NCBI GenBank assembly: GCA_001600455.1
Contig: BCKC01000003.1
Span: 806,001-870,000 of the forward strand
Length of the DNA: 64,000 nt
Source: Endocalyx cinctus
Taxonomy: Eukaryota; Ascomycota; Sordariomycetes; Amphisphaeriales; Apiosporaceae
Reading direction: 5' to 3'
In this document: positions 24,126 to 38,011 of the stretch, one piece after another
Numbering within the stretch: position 1 is the first letter of the stretch
Layout: the number at the start of each line of letters is the position of its first letter
Translations under genes and position numbers: made by a program
The notes under the pieces: generated by a model
Seen by the model: the letters and a program-made list of their open reading frames with translations, nothing else
Told to the model about the DNA's origin: nothing
Database searches by the model: none

Positions 24126-26119
24126 ATGCCTTACGAAGAGTATCATAAGTTTGCCAATGATGAAAGATGCCAGGTGTGTGGCGTCCGGCAGTATTACACA
24201 CATAACGCCCGCCGGTATTGTCGAAGGGGGCACGAAATCGAGGGTTATCTCGTGCAGGAGGCCGGCGAAGATGAATTCCTTGGGATTACCGGTAAAGTCT
24301 CGCGCAAGAAAAAGGAAGCCCGAGTCAAGATCGCGGCCAAGCTTGCCGGCGATGAGGGTCATGAACTCTTCCTCGAAGCTTTTCAGTTCGTCCTTTCCAA
24401 GCAAATTAGCTGGCTTATAGACGTCAAAGAATTCCCGCAGGACTACGCGGAGATCGTAAAGGCGCTCTGGACGCTGCGCGTCAGGGAGCTGCCTATAAGA
24501 GAGGTGGGAGCTAATGAGAAGAAAAAAAAGCGCGGGGGTGAGCCCCAAGAACTTTTGTTTAGCTCTCAGGCCGAATCGGCAGGCGAAGATACAGATGTCG
24601 AATACGCCGACCCCGCGGCGTCTATGCTGTGGGCACCGTCACCCCGAAAACGATGGAATCTTCCCAGGATGATCGATTCTTTAGCCCTGTGCTATCTGGG
24701 CTGCGTGGTTAGACGAATACCGGTCACTACCGGTGATTTCCACAGATGGGCTCAAACCGGTGAAATAGAATATCTTGCAGCGGTAAGGTTAATGAAATTT
24801 GATCAAGGATTCATCATGAGCTTTGTACTAATGAGATGAACGAACCGTCTAGTTGAATTCGCTCCCGCGAAACGTTCGACTTCGTCTACCACCAGATTTC
24901 CATCAAAGAATGCAGCCGGATGATCATGTCGAGCCAGGCGTGCTACAAGAAGCAGTCCAGAGGCTGACTATCGAGTTTTATTTTAACTTCGAGACTACTT
25001 TCCCACAACTAAACTACGTACCGATTCTGATCCGCTATATCATCGAGCTGACTCTACCAGGTAATTCCTTCCTCCCTCGTAGCCCCCTTGCGTATTTATG
25101 TATATGATTTCAAGGGTTGATGCTAACTTTGCTTTTCCACGATCGCAGCCGACATCTATCTCGTAGCAAAATGTATTGCTGAAATTTTAGGAAGGAATTA
25201 CTCATATCCATTACTGGAAATTACCAAGTGGAAAAAGAAGAAAGTGCTGCGCGCAATAGACAATCCCGAGGTTCTTCTAATCACGCTGATCGTCGTGTCG
25301 GTAAAATTACTATACTCACTCGACGGTATCGAACGTCCTCCTCGGGAGGAAACAGATCCACGTGCCACCAAAATCAACTGGCGGAAATGGCAAGATGCTA
25401 GGATTGCCGAGAAAATGGTGCAGACTTCAGAAGAAGCCTCGCATCACTTGCAGCCCGGTGAGGAATACAAGGTGACGGCAAACGACATTTTGACGCTGGA
25501 AAAGACGAAACTGGACGACTACATGGACTGGTTCGAGAAGATGTGGGTAACCGATGTGAATACCAAGAGTAAGTCACTACTATCAAAATGGTTATAATAG
25601 TCCATCGATTCTAGAGCTGACTGGTATATAGCACCGGAAGTCATACGAAGGAAGTTTGGAAACGAAGAACATCGCGCTGAAGCACCTGATCACGAGCGCC
25701 GAATAACCCCGTCAAACCCTACCGAAGAACAAGAACATGAAATCCTCCGGCAACGATACAAATCCCTAAACGACTCAATCAGCACCGTCGACTACGTAGA
25801 AGATGACCCGGACTGGCGCGAAAATGCGAAACAGCACAGGAACCGGTGTCCAATCTGGCGCACCGAGGACGACCTCCCCGACGCAGCGAAGGCATTTTAC
25901 ACCAAAGCGGCGGACATAGCCGTGCTACCGTTAGAGATGATTGTTCGCTGTGCGTTTCAGATCGAGAGAAGACTGGATGCGTGGTGCGAGCAAAAAGCCA
26001 AAGCTAAGAGGGATAGGGAGAAAGAGGGGATAAAGGCAAAAGGCAAAGGCAAAAGCAAGAAGAGCATTGATATGAGTGACGATTACGATGAGGACGACGA
26101 TGTTATGATGAGAGATTGA
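24126..26119 (+). CDS. RRN7: RNA polymerase I core factor subunit Rrn7 (TFIIB-like, TAF1B family)
   Basis: Rrn7 is the TFIIB-related subunit of core factor, which recruits Pol I to rDNA promoters. Exons 24126-24782, 24853-25060, 25149-25568 and 25632-26119; 1773 nt, 590 aa. The N-terminal zinc ribbon is clear: C15-x2-C18 ... C32-x3-H36 (CQVCGVRQYY, YCRRGHEIEGY), the Rrn7/TAF1B signature. It is followed by a cyclin-like helical region (HELFLEAFQFVLSKQISWLI; RMIDSLALCYLGCVVRRIP). The C-terminus is Lys-rich, then acidic (DDYDEDDD). The start at 24126 gives the ribbon its usual short leader. All four introns or exons keep frame after splicing. Confidence 0.9.
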
Positions 26120-27170
26120 TTGGATTAAACGTCCGCGAATGTAGAAAAGTAAATACATATACCCCTATAATTTTATACCAGTATCTTCAGTCTCTCCTCT
26201 TGAAGTCTATTTCCCTAAGGAACAAATATTGATCATCTAGTAAGTATAATATTTGTTTCCTTATTCGCGCAGTCGTCACCATCACGACTCTCTCCTTCAT
26301 ACAGTAAGTAGTAAAAGCTGGGTTACTCCATACACTTTAAGCCGTCAATATTTTTTCCATCGAATGGAGTGATCACTCGACGATTTATGATATCAGCATA
26401 AACTCACATCGATTTTCATATTCACGGCAAGCTGTAGCCAAACGACCAGACAGCCAGCCAGACGGTGGTGCGCAAAATAGTTCGCGCACTGGTCCAATAC
26501 CACCAAAACTTACTTACTTCACTTCCTATTTTTTCATATATACTAGAGTAATATATATATAATATTTATATCGTTAGAAAGAGGAAAACGAGGGGATTAT
26601 GAATATATATTTGGTTTAACTTTTATGTCTTATTTGACTTTGGAAGTGTTAAATAAAGATTTTATACTTAATTCTACAGGGGGAAAATTAGTGCGAAATA
26701 ACTATACTACGCCGTTATGTAGATTTATACCACAGATATATAATATATTAAAAAGTTAAAAATATCTTTATACTCGTCTCGTCTTTCTCTTTCTAACGGT
26801 ATAAATATCGTAAATATTTTACTTTATTATACATAAAATAATGAGAGGTGAAGTAGGTAAGTTTTGGTGGCATCAAGCCTGTGCGCGAACTATTTTGCGC
26901 ACCACCTGCCAGAGTGAGTATGGGCTCGGTACAGTGTACCTACGTAATATTAACTGTGAACTGGCTTAGATAATATTATGGTGTGATTGAAAATAAACGC
27001 AGGTGCCGAGCTTTAGTCTAGGGCTGCCGGCAGCTGGCACACACTTTTGAGGCAAACTCCCTCAGCCCGCTTTGCCGAAAATAACCCCCCACCAAATTTT
27101 ATCAAAAGACGATATCCTCTTTTCATCTTCCCGAAACAAATCAAGTACATCATCCACGAAGAACGCCAAA
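26120..27170. other. Intergenic region holding a MITE-like element
   Basis: Between RRN7 and the ubiquitin-eL40 gene. About 445 bp is taken up by the inverted-repeat element described separately. The last 250 nt (about 26920-27170) should contain the ubiquitin-eL40 promoter and 5' UTR. Confidence 0.55.
26463..26907. mobile_element. MITE-like fold-back element with terminal inverted repeats
   Basis: The two ends are inverted copies. The first 26 bp of the left end (26464-26489, starting GGTGGTGCGCAAAATAG) match the right end (26881-26906) exactly in reverse complement, and similarity continues inward with gaps to about 26600 and 26770 (for example CGTTAGAAAGAG near 26571 pairs with CTCTTTCTAACG near 26787). 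The centre is AT-rich with no coding capacity. The same 6 bases, GCCAGA, flank both sides (26457-26462 and 26908-26913), a probable target-site duplication. A non-autonomous DNA transposon is the best reading; superfamily not assigned. Confidence 0.8.
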
Positions 27171-28059
<889 letters not shown>

Positions 28060-28852
28060 ACTACTCGTCTTTCTCGAACTTTGGTTCGTCTCTTCGGCGT
28101 CTGGTTCGGTTTTGGGGCCGTTATGTGAAGAAGGATCTGATGGGTAGGCTGGGGGATATTTTTCGGACCAGTTATTACTCGACCAAAAGGCTTCATTCAT
28201 ACATGTTAGCCGGTCAAAAAGCTATTAGTTACTTCCCTATGTGAATCATGACAACAAATCAACTGATCAAAATGCTGCTCCTCTGGTTTAAAGTGATATG
28301 CGTGTGGTGGCCGTTGTGGGTTGTCAGTCTGTGAATTTACTGCCCCATCTTTACCTTTCTCTCTTCCAGATTTTTTTTTTCTCGCAATCAAGAAATTTGG
28401 ATATATGTAACTAGATAATATCGATGCAGTAATTAGAACCGTAAAACAATACTTTTTATATCACTCGCGTCGATCTAGGATAGAGAATTGGGCGCAGGCT
28501 TGGGAAATATTTGAAGATTATATAATGGCCCCACAAAAGTAAGTAGCTAAGTAAGCTGTCATAGGCTGCACCACCTGCATATCTAGTGCGGCTACAGCTC
28601 ACCGTGCTTCCGTGGCCTCAAGCTCTATCATCTATTACTACCTAGTATTCAAGGATAACAGACTACAGCTTAGCACTACATGGCTATGTGAAGCCACACG
28701 TACAAATCAATGCCATTGAATTGATAGTTTCCCAATTCAGTCCTACATTCCTATCACAAAAGTATAGCAAGAATACAAGGGATTGCCTCAAATAAGACGA
28801 ACATTTCATTGCGACAGAGTAATCGAGCTTTTCTACGTAATTGGGGGAAACT
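28060..28852. other. Intergenic: ubiquitin-eL40 3' flank and YIPF promoter
   Basis: No gene or repeat recognised. The first 150 nt probably hold the 3' UTR of the ubiquitin-eL40 gene. Confidence 0.5.
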
Positions 28853-29950
28853 ATGTCTGGCGCAGGTTACGACGCTGTCGTCGATGTGGACGACGAGGTA
28901 CGTTTTAGATCCGAGATAGACCCAATGTCACGAACGTTGACGTATATATATGTATACCGAACTAATCTTTTCCCCCTTTTTTTTACTTAGGGCGACCTCG
29001 GCCACACCGACCTACAAGAAGACCTCGAATTCCACAACTCGACCTTTACGGAAGGCGGAAGGCGGAAAGGCGGGAACTCGTCCTCGGCCGGAGCGTCCCT
29101 GCTACCTCCCCCGGCGACGGCCCCGTCCAACTCGGCCAACGGCGGCTCGTCGAAGCGATTCCTCTGGTCGATGGCGTTCTACGCCCAGTTCTTCGACGTC
29201 GATACCTCGTCCGTGCTCGCCCGCTGCTGGGCCGCCTTGTACCCGCGCGCTAACTTCCTCGACGTGCTGGAGGGTAACCCGGACTTATACGGTCCCTTTT
29301 GGATCGCTACTACCGTCGTGCTTATCCTCTTTCTTGGAGGTACCATCAGCCAATACCTGGCTACGACGGGGGGTCGGTTTGCTTATGACTTTGAGCTATT
29401 GAGTGGTACGTTTTGCCCCCTGCCCTTTTTCATGAACATGCACAGATTATCTAGCCACCCATCTATCCTCCTCGCATGTTAGTTACCAAGCATAAGACCA
29501 CGATGTAGCTAACAAATTTGTAATCTAGGCGCCGCCGGTCTCATCTACGGCTACACGCTCGTGATCCCGATCCTCCTCTTCGGCGCGTTGCGATACTTCG
29601 GGTCCGAGTCGGCTAACCTGCTCGAATGCTGGGCCTTGTACGGATACTCCAACCTGATCTGGATCCCGGTCGCCCTGATCAGCTGGTCGCCCGTCCACAT
29701 CCTGAACTGGGTCTTCGTCGGCGTCGGCTGGGCGCTTTCCGTTGCCTTCCTCCTGAGGAACCTCTACCCCGTCCTCAGCGCGACCGACCGCCAGACCAGC
29801 AAGGTCCTCCTCGTCCTCGTCGTCGCCCTGCACATGGGCCTCGCGCTCGCTATCAAGATCCTCTTCTTCGCTTCGGGAAGCCCCGTTGCGGACGAGCAGC
29901 CGCCGGCCGGTGGCGACGATAACGCGACGCCGCCGGATTCCGGGAGGTAG
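28853..29950 (+). CDS. Yip1-family Golgi/ER membrane protein (YIPF1/2, Yip5-like)
   Basis: Exons 28853-28897, 28991-29405 and 29529-29950; 882 nt, 293 aa. The motif YAQFFDVDTSSVLARCW is the YIPF1/YIPF2 signature just before the membrane domain. Five hydrophobic segments follow, as in the Yip1 family (beginning FWIATTVVLILFLGG, LIYGYTLVIPILLFG, SNLIWIPVALISW, ILNWVFVGVGWALSV and VLLVLVVALHMGLAL). These proteins bind Rab GTPases and act in ER-Golgi trafficking. The N-terminal cytosolic part is short and Ser/Gly-rich. The exons are markedly GC-rich against AT-rich flanks. The window also has a Rab-GAP of the same pathway 12 kb upstream, probably by chance. Confidence 0.9.
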
Positions 29951-32900
29951 TTGGTGTTTCTACGCGGAACAAATGTGGCGTGGAGGGCGACGAGGATGGC
30001 GTGGCTGGAACAGGGCATGTTCATTCATGCATATTGTCATGTGATTTTACTGTATCACTTTATTTAAAGCAGAACACTAAGGTAGCAAGAGGTGGGAATG
30101 CATCGTTTTTTTTTTTTCGCGTGTATGATGGCCTGGTCATATCTAATGTAACATTATAAAAACTTGAGAACTCGATAACTGTCATCTGGTGTTTACGGGC
30201 GGGCGAACTTTTTTATTTATTTTTATGGTAGAAATTAAGATCAGACATTTTACCTTCCAAAGCTAGTCGTTTCCGTGAACGTGAAACTTTGTGCTTGAAG
30301 TATCTTGAATGAACTTCTCCTAGCGTTGCTTCAGCTCACTATCCTTCGACCATTCCCCTCGGCTGTAACTGCACTATCTTCGGCCTCTTCTGTATTAAAC
30401 CCGAGATCTTACCCCCTTTACCTTATTTCAATGCGCTTCAGTTAATCCCCATCTTAGCTGGAAGGCTTCAGTAAGCGCGCAAATATCTCGATGTAGTTCG
30501 ATTTTCTGGTTTGCGTCATAGCCATCTTAACTCGGGCTCACTGAGGTGAGTTCTCGCAAAGTTGATAAATATAGATAGATATATCTATACATAGAGGCGC
30601 ATACTAGATAGATACGAGCCAAAACCATGTGAACTTCTCCTGCGAACTCTGTTGGATCATCAATTTTCGATTCCAGCGCCGCAAATTGCCGTAAGCAGCG
30701 TCATTCTTTTCCCAATAGCCTTTTTGCCTTCAGACGACATTAGTAGGAGTCGACGGGATGACGATATGATTCGTATATTTTTATATATACCCATAGATAT
30801 ACTTAGAACGCGGATTAGAAACGTTAGCGAAAACCGTTCCCATAGATAGATCTTGTTATTCAGTCAGTTTAAGCAATTTGTTTTGTCTTTTTTGTTCAAT
30901 CCCGGTGCTGCATCATACAGGGTCAGTCTGACCAACAGAAATCCCGTCAGCCTTCATCCCTTCCAAATGACATCAACAGAAGCCAGCAAAAAGATGACAA
31001 ACTGACGGTACGTAATTCGTGAACTTCTCGGATTTCAAACCTTTCGTAGTTAGAAAAAAAAAACCAAAAAGTCATTATATCCCTTAGTCGATATGAGTCA
31101 GCAGGAGCGCGACGGCCCCAGAAAGCCTTGGTAAAACAACCCGCAATTACTACGCGGAGTATCCATACATGTTCTAATTCACCAACATTCTGGAAATGTT
31201 TCAGATAGCTTCGGGTACAGCGAGAAAATGGAGCCGGGAGGATCACTTTTATTCCTGGTAAAGCGATCCCGAAAAGAGCACCCTCTTATTGAATTTCATC
31301 TGTTTGGGTATGTAAAACGTGGTCTCGGCGAGTCGGTGGAGATGTGGATTTACGCCGATTTTGGGTTGTCGCTAACGTAATCGGGAGTTCCAAGACGGAA
31401 TTTGTCATACAAAAAAAGAAACAAGAAAGAAGAAAAACCTCGCGGCATCAATTTAGTACAAGTGTTGAGCAGCAGTGTACCTATTTCAAGCAAGTTTATA
31501 TGTAAGTAGGGGAAAATGGGGTTCTTTTTGGGTATCCACGCGGACGGATCCGAATACGTACGTATCCGCAGAGGGAGTTTGAGTCCGAGGGTTTGGAAAG
31601 GGAGGAGTCGTACACGTCCACTATACAAGTATGGATATGCGCCCGCTCTGCTTCATGCTGTGCTTAGTGTACACGTATTATTCGCAAACAAAAATTGGTA
31701 ATGAGAAAGTTTGAAAATACCCATTAGAAGATTGGTCTCGTGGTACCCCCCTATAATCTCTACCCGTGGACGTAGGACTATACACTATCGGTTGGCACGC
31801 TTTACTATAGCTCGGCATCGGTTGACAGGATAGATAAGCGAACCCGGGCATGAATCCCAGTGATACGTTTTAGTGGGAGGATCAACAGATCATTTTTTTA
31901 AATTCGAATTTCGAAGAGGTTAGAATAGGTAGATCCGGAAAGTAGATGTCGGGATTCCCGCACTCTACATACATACATAGTAGTATAGTATACACTAGAC
32001 ATGTTATCGGACGATACTACCATATCCCCATTGATAGGCGCACTAATAAATTAGCGGTGAAGCTACGAAGAAGAAGTTTCCAAAGCCGGTGTCTTTGATT
32101 TCCCTCCCAAGCAGCCCTGCGAAGCAATTAAAAGGTAAAATGAAGCTGGTTAGCTAAACGTATGTTTCGAGTGTTTTCCCGAGAAGCCAAACATCGCATC
32201 ATTCGATGAAGAAACAAGGGTGCCTTACCTAGTAATAGCGTGATATGGTACAGTAGTGTAAGGGTTTCCCAGATTTAGCGTGAGCTATACCTATGATCGC
32301 TGCTTTTGCTCAGTCTGATTTCAGCCTTCTTTTTCTCCTTTGCCAAGAGATTTGTATAGTCTAAGGTATGCCCAAAAAAAAGGAACCTGTCCCCGAAGCG
32401 GCTCCCTATGCAAGGTTGTTAAGTGAGGCCCGTATGCACGATATAATGGGTTGTCAGGAATATGTTACTGAATCTGACAGCACCCAATAAATTTACATTG
32501 TTTCAACACGCAGATGTGCCAAAAAAAAAGACCAAGACACTATCTTCTAGATGACTTCCACTGCATTCTTAATTTAGCAATAGTCGTCGCTAGCCGGTCT
32601 ACGAAACTGTCAGCTTAAGGCCGGCGTTGTCTATTAGGTAAGTACACGTGCTCGACGGCTAGACGATAGGACCTTCGATACTCACTTAATTAGGTCTTAA
32701 TGAAGTGCCCCTCTCTGAACTCCTTTCCTCTCTTTAACGTTGTGGGTAGCGATACGTATGTGCTAGTCCTACCTCCTGTTCCTTATTCTAAGCCCAGCAA
32801 AAGAAGTCATACTCTAAAGTAGCCGCTGCCACGACAACTATTTATAACTGATATCCATCCAATGGTTCTTCTAATAATAAGTTGGAGCAAGTACGTAAGT

Positions 32901-35441
32901 GGTTAGTGAAGTGGTTAGTGGGAATATGGTGGTTAAAAAATGCTAAGTTCTGCCCTTATTTCCTTATCGTCAACCTTATCAACCATCGGCCTCAATTTTC
33001 AAAATTAGTGATCTACGTAGGGATAGCTTGGCCTTGCCTCCACAAGTCAACTCCATCTTAAACTTGGAACTATTAATACAGAAAAAAAAAACACTTAAGA
33101 TTACAACAAAGTGCACCATACTAACTAATGACTTATTCGAAACAAAGAACAAAAAAAAAAAAGAATGTTTATAGTGTTACGTTGAACGACACCAGTGAGA
33201 TTCGAACTCACGCCTCCGAGGAGACGGGCTAACAGATTTTAATATAAGGACATTATATGTACAACTATATAGAATATAACCATAAATCTAGCAGGCCCGC
33301 GCGTTAACCACTCCGCCATAGTGCCTTGGGTTGCCTTGAGTTTGCGGCATTCTTATATCCGTACATATTGTCTTGTTTATGAGTTATGGTAGGTAGCACT
33401 ATACCCAAAAGGGGCCAGCACTAAACCTAGAAAATATGGTAGCGTTGTTCACGATTTCAGAATAAACAAAAGCAGACGATAATGTTACTTATGTCGATTC
33501 TCGAACCGTTATCGTCTTACCTAATGACACCATTTTGGGGCCAAGAAGATAATCCCTCTACATGACTTTGATATATAAAATGTTTCGTTTCTCAGACATA
33601 TATCATCAAGGGACCACAGGGTAAGCAGAGCTCGAATAAAAGCGGCGACTACGCTAAGCCTGGCAAGATACCTGCCAGTCTAGCCAGTATCCATAATGTG
33701 CGTAAAACCTAGAATATTCCCCCCTTTTTTCCTTTATGGTTCGATCCCGTAAAATTAAATGGGGAGATAATGACCTTTCAAAATTCGAGCTTGGCTTGGT
33801 CAGCACATGGGCAAAATAAGCGGGCTTGAAATTAAATTCCGGAGACAACCTTATTAAAAAACATACGAACCATACCGTACGTAGATTAGGTAGCTTCTCA
33901 TGATGGCTTCGTAGGTGACAAAATAGATTGAGGGTAATATGGTTACGGAGCTATCTACTAGTCACTGTCATACTTAATATATCCAATTAGTGTGTATACT
34001 AAGTATAGCTATATGCTAGGAGTAAATGACGTAAATGAATCATAAAAATATCAATCTCAAGATCCATCTAGGTACTACGGAAGTGCAGCAACAGCATCAT
34101 CATTTCGGTTTCGGTATTAAGGTGGTAATCAACGGAGATATGAAGCAGTGGTATTCAAGATCTCGGGGCAGGGACTACGTTGCTTCGGGCCCGCAAGCCG
34201 TTACGCGACCAGTTAAATTTCGCAGATAATCATTTACGAATTTGTGACAAGCTGACAGGATTGACCTCGGGGATTCCTAGGACAAGAGTTGAGGTGTGGA
34301 GGGGTTGAGAAGAAGAAAAAAAGAAAGAAAATTACTGGGTAAGCTACTAGGTCTAGGGACTAGGTCTAGGGACTACTTAGGTAGGTTAGATAGGTACCTA
34401 GGGCTGCTAAGTAAGCTCAGTGTACCTAGATAATTACCCAAATATTTTCACGCTCTGCGCACTAATTAGCAGCTTGGCTGCTTGGGAAGCTCACAGGAGT
34501 TGAATTCCTTATTTGGGAAATAAGAATTCAAATCCTCTGCGAAGAGTATACCTAACTGTATAAGCACTACTATACATATACCCGCGGACCATAGTTAGAG
34601 GATCCAGTGGGTGAGCAGCTATACCAATTGCGTCATTCAAAATCCAAATCTCGAAAGATATCCCTTCAAGTATAAATCGCAATTGGTAAAGAAAAAATGA
34701 CAAGAGGGGAAAATGAAAATGAAAGGAGGGAAAAGAAGGGACGAATAATTGCAAATAAATGACTTTGTTCGGAGAGAGGAAGGGAGAGAGTGTGGAATTG
34801 GGATGGAAACTAATACGATATTGTCAGGGCAAGAGGGGCACTAGAGATTAACTCAATTCCCCTGTTCAAGAATTAATAAAGAATTAAAAAAAAAAAAAAA
34901 AAAAAAAAAATTTACTAGGTAACGTAAGAATAAATTATACTGTGTTATTACCTATTATGCAGGCGCTGTAAAAGGTGCTGTGATAAGTAAACAAATTTTT
35001 TATTCGGAGCCCAAAGCGTCAGAGTGTTAGGGAAGGGGAAAAAATAAAATAAAATAAAAATAATCATATCATTACTATGAAGCTATCAAGCAACTCCGTT
35101 CCAGATAAGACGGATTCCGTTTCCGAATTCCACTTTCAATTTTAATATTATCAATTTCTTCCTATCCTCTTTTATTTATTCTTTTTTTATTTTTATTTTT
35201 TATTTTCTCTTGTAGCACCTACTTATATGGAGTTCTCCCTCCTTTTTTTCTTCCCCTTTGATCTCTAATTACTTCAGAGCTTGAGCGAACTCATTCATAC
35301 TTCAAGGTTGCTTTGCTTTGCTTGTATGGTCCGTTAGTGGGGGAGCACTCCAAACACCTCCGATATCCAAGCATCACCATTGTCAATCCAATTAGTAGTG
35401 CCGAACCAAAACTTTGATCTAGTTGCACTTAAAATCTTGCC
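29951..35441. other. 5.5-kb gene-poor region with one tRNA
   Basis: Apart from the tRNA-Ser at 33188-33325 I see no supported gene. Short open frames occur on both strands but have no recognisable motifs and no coding-like composition. Notable sequence: a run of GATA words at 30570-30620; a duplicated GGACTAGGTCTA unit with TACCTAGG words at 34345-34430; an A25 run at 34886-34910; T-rich stretches at 35175-35260. The last 200 nt hold the ERG5 promoter and 5' UTR. Confidence 0.5.
33188..33325 (-). tRNA. tRNA-Ser(GCT) with a 58-nt intron
   Basis: Read on the minus strand, the acceptor stem pairs GGCACTA with TGGTGTC (two G-U pairs). The D-arm region is GGCGGAGTGGTTAACGC. The anticodon stem CGGGC/GCCCG encloses a loop CTGCTA...A, giving anticodon GCT (33290-33292). 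The long variable arm CTCC-TC-GGAG is the class II form expected for serine. The T arm is GTGAG-TTCGAAT-CTCAC. An intron (33231-33288) sits at the canonical place, one base 3' of the anticodon. No encoded CCA, as expected. At 58 nt the intron is longer than most fungal tRNA introns. Confidence 0.93.
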
Positions 35442-37250
35442 ATGGCGAACGCTACATCTTTTACATCCCGTTTGGCTGAGGCCAACCTGGTGGGAGGTTC
35501 TCTACCACCTCAGGTTACCTCCTTCGTCGACTCAGTCGCGAGCACCAGCTTAACAACATGGTTGTTGACTTTCCTCGCTCTGGCTGTGGCCTATGACCAA
35601 AGTATGTTCCCAATTGCTTTTTTGAAAACAATCCCCAACATGTGACATCAATTTTTAACTTTATTCTATAATACAGTCAGCTACCTAACGCAGAAGGGTT
35701 CTATTGTCGGTCCTATGTTTAAGCAGCCCTTTATTGGCCCCTTCCTGGAATCTATGAACCCCAAGTTCGAGGAATATGTCGCCAAATGGAAGAGTGGTCC
35801 CCTCAGCTGTGTTTCTGTTTTCCACAAGTAAGTTCCCGAAGATAAACCAACAAATCTAGAAAGTCGTAGGCTAATCTCGTTATTCCTTAGGTTCGTCGTT
35901 ATCGCCTCTAACCGGGATCTGGCTCGTAAGATTTTCAACTCTCCGTCTTACGTGAAGCCATGCGTTGTGGATATCGCTACCAGGATTCTCGGCGAGGACA
36001 GCTGGGTGTTCCTCGACGGAAAGGCGCACGTCGATTACCGAAAAGGTCTTAACGCTCTGTTCACCCGCAAGGCCCTCGATGCCTACCTGCCCGGACAGGA
36101 GAAACTCTACAACCAATACTTGGAGCGCTTCTTGAAGATTACCGAGGACGCCGGTGGTAAACCCGTCCCCTTCATGCACGAGTTCCGCGAGCTTCAATGC
36201 GCCATCTCGCTCCGCACCTTTGCCGGTTACTACATGTCCGACGAGGCCATCAAGAAGATCGCGGACGATTACTACCTCATCACCGCCGCCCTGGAGCTGG
36301 TCAACTTCCCCATCATCATCCCTTACACCAAGACTTGGTACGGCAAGAAGGCTGCCGACATGGTCATGCACGAGTTTGCCCAATGCGCCGCTAAGTCGAA
36401 GGTGAGGATGGCCGCCGGAGGTGACGTGACGTGTATCATGGATGCTTGGGTTTTGGAGATGATCAACTCGAAGAAGTGGGTCGAGGCGACTGAAAAGGGT
36501 CTTCCCACCGACAACCTGGTCAAGCCGACTCCTATCATCCGCGAATTCAAGGATATGGAAATCTCCCGTACCATCTTCACCTTCCTCTTCGCCGGCCAGG
36601 ACGCCACCAGCAGTGCCGCCACCAACCTCTGGCAAGTCGTCGCCCAGCGAAAGGACGTCTTGGATCGTATTCGCGAGGAGAACATCAGGGTACGAAACGG
36701 TGATATTCACGCTCCGGTTTCGATGGACCAGCTCGAATCGATGACCTACACTCGTGCCGTCGTTCGTGAGCTTCTGCGATGGAGGCCTCCCGTCATCATG
36801 GTTCCCTACAAGACCAAGAAAGCTTTCCCTATTACCGAGAACTACACTGTCCCTAAGGGAGCCATGATTATTCCCACCACCTGGATGGCGCTGCGTGACC
36901 CCGAGATTTACGAGAACCCCGACGAGTTCAACCCCGATAGGTACTACGAGGGAGATGCCGAGGCGAAAGGCTCCAAGAACTACCTCGTATTCGGTACTGG
37001 TCCCCACGTCTGCATCGGTCAGCAATATGCTCAGCTTAACCTCGTCCTCGGAATTGGAAAGTCGGCGATGCTTCTGGACTGGAAGCACCATGCCACGCCC
37101 CTTTCCGAGGAGATGAAGGTTTTCGCTACTATATTCCCCAAGGTAAGATAACCAGCCCAGTTCCAAGCATACACGTAATGAATTAATTATTGATACTAAC
37201 GATCTCGATAGGATGACTGTCCGTTGACTTTCGAGAGGAGAAAATACTAA
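35442..37250 (+). CDS. ERG5: Sterol C-22 desaturase (cytochrome P450 CYP61)
   Basis: Erg5 introduces the C22-C23 double bond in the ergosterol side chain, at the ER membrane. Exons 35442-35601, 35677-35827, 35891-37142 and 37212-37250; 1602 nt, 533 aa. An N-terminal membrane anchor lies at about 36-50 ([16 protein letters not shown]). P450 landmarks are all present: I-helix [14 protein letters not shown]-helix ExxR in [13 protein letters not shown]-like FNPDRY, and the heme loop [14 protein letters not shown] with the cysteine at about 478. The overall sequence, including the C-terminal DDCPLTF, is that of CYP61. A long open frame on the opposite strand of exon 3 is a codon-bias artefact. Confidence 0.97.
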
Positions 37251-38011
37251 ACTAGCTAAGCCAGCTTAGCTAGTAAAAATCGGCGTTACGGCAACTGGCT
37301 TGTTTTATGAAGTTACGGGCGGGCCTGGGGGGAGGGAATTCTAAATAAGAGAGAAGAGGATAGAAATTATAATTTAATGACCCTGTACATAAAAATAAAA
37401 CGAAAAGATTCGAAGTACACTAGACATGATTGAGACAGACTGTCTAGAAAGAAGCTGCTCTTAAATTATTTCAGTTATCATTTAATACGCGCTTGCGATG
37501 ACGGACTGGTTGCTGATACCCGCTGTTTGTTGAAGGAGAAGGGGAAAGAGGAGTTGGCGTGAGAAAGAATTGACGTGATGAGGTATGGTAAAGCAAGGCA
37601 AGGCAAGGCGATTCGAGCCACATAATATATAACAAACATGAAAAATTATTTATAGAACGAAATCCCGTCCATTCGGAATCTTGAAATATATAACATGTAT
37701 AATATTTCTTTATTAATTGGTTGATAAAACTAGAACGTTGGATTAAACCCCTGACTCAGCTATTGTGGCAGTGTGGGGGGCCTTTGATAGGCTTTCGCAA
37801 ACGAACGCATATGTCATCGTATTTTTTTAATATCGCAGCGTTACTTTTTATTTTCTCCAGAGTAATAGGTAACTTGATACTCGGAGAAGAAACGCCATGT
37901 ATCGTAGTCCCAAATGAATTAATACACGAATAATAACGATACGAGACGAAATATCATACCCAATAATAATTATTAATAATAAAATACGTACATATTTCGA
38001 ACGAACGAACC
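37251..38011. other. Intergenic: ERG5 3' flank and rhodanese promoter
   Basis: AT-rich with no convincing frame; a short GGCAA repeat near 37594-37610. Nothing else seen. Confidence 0.5.

Noticed and set aside
35880..37166. 428-codon open frame on the minus strand across ERG5
   Set aside because: It lies exactly antisense to the well-supported ERG5 exon 3 and arises from the C-ending codon bias. It has no recognisable motifs.
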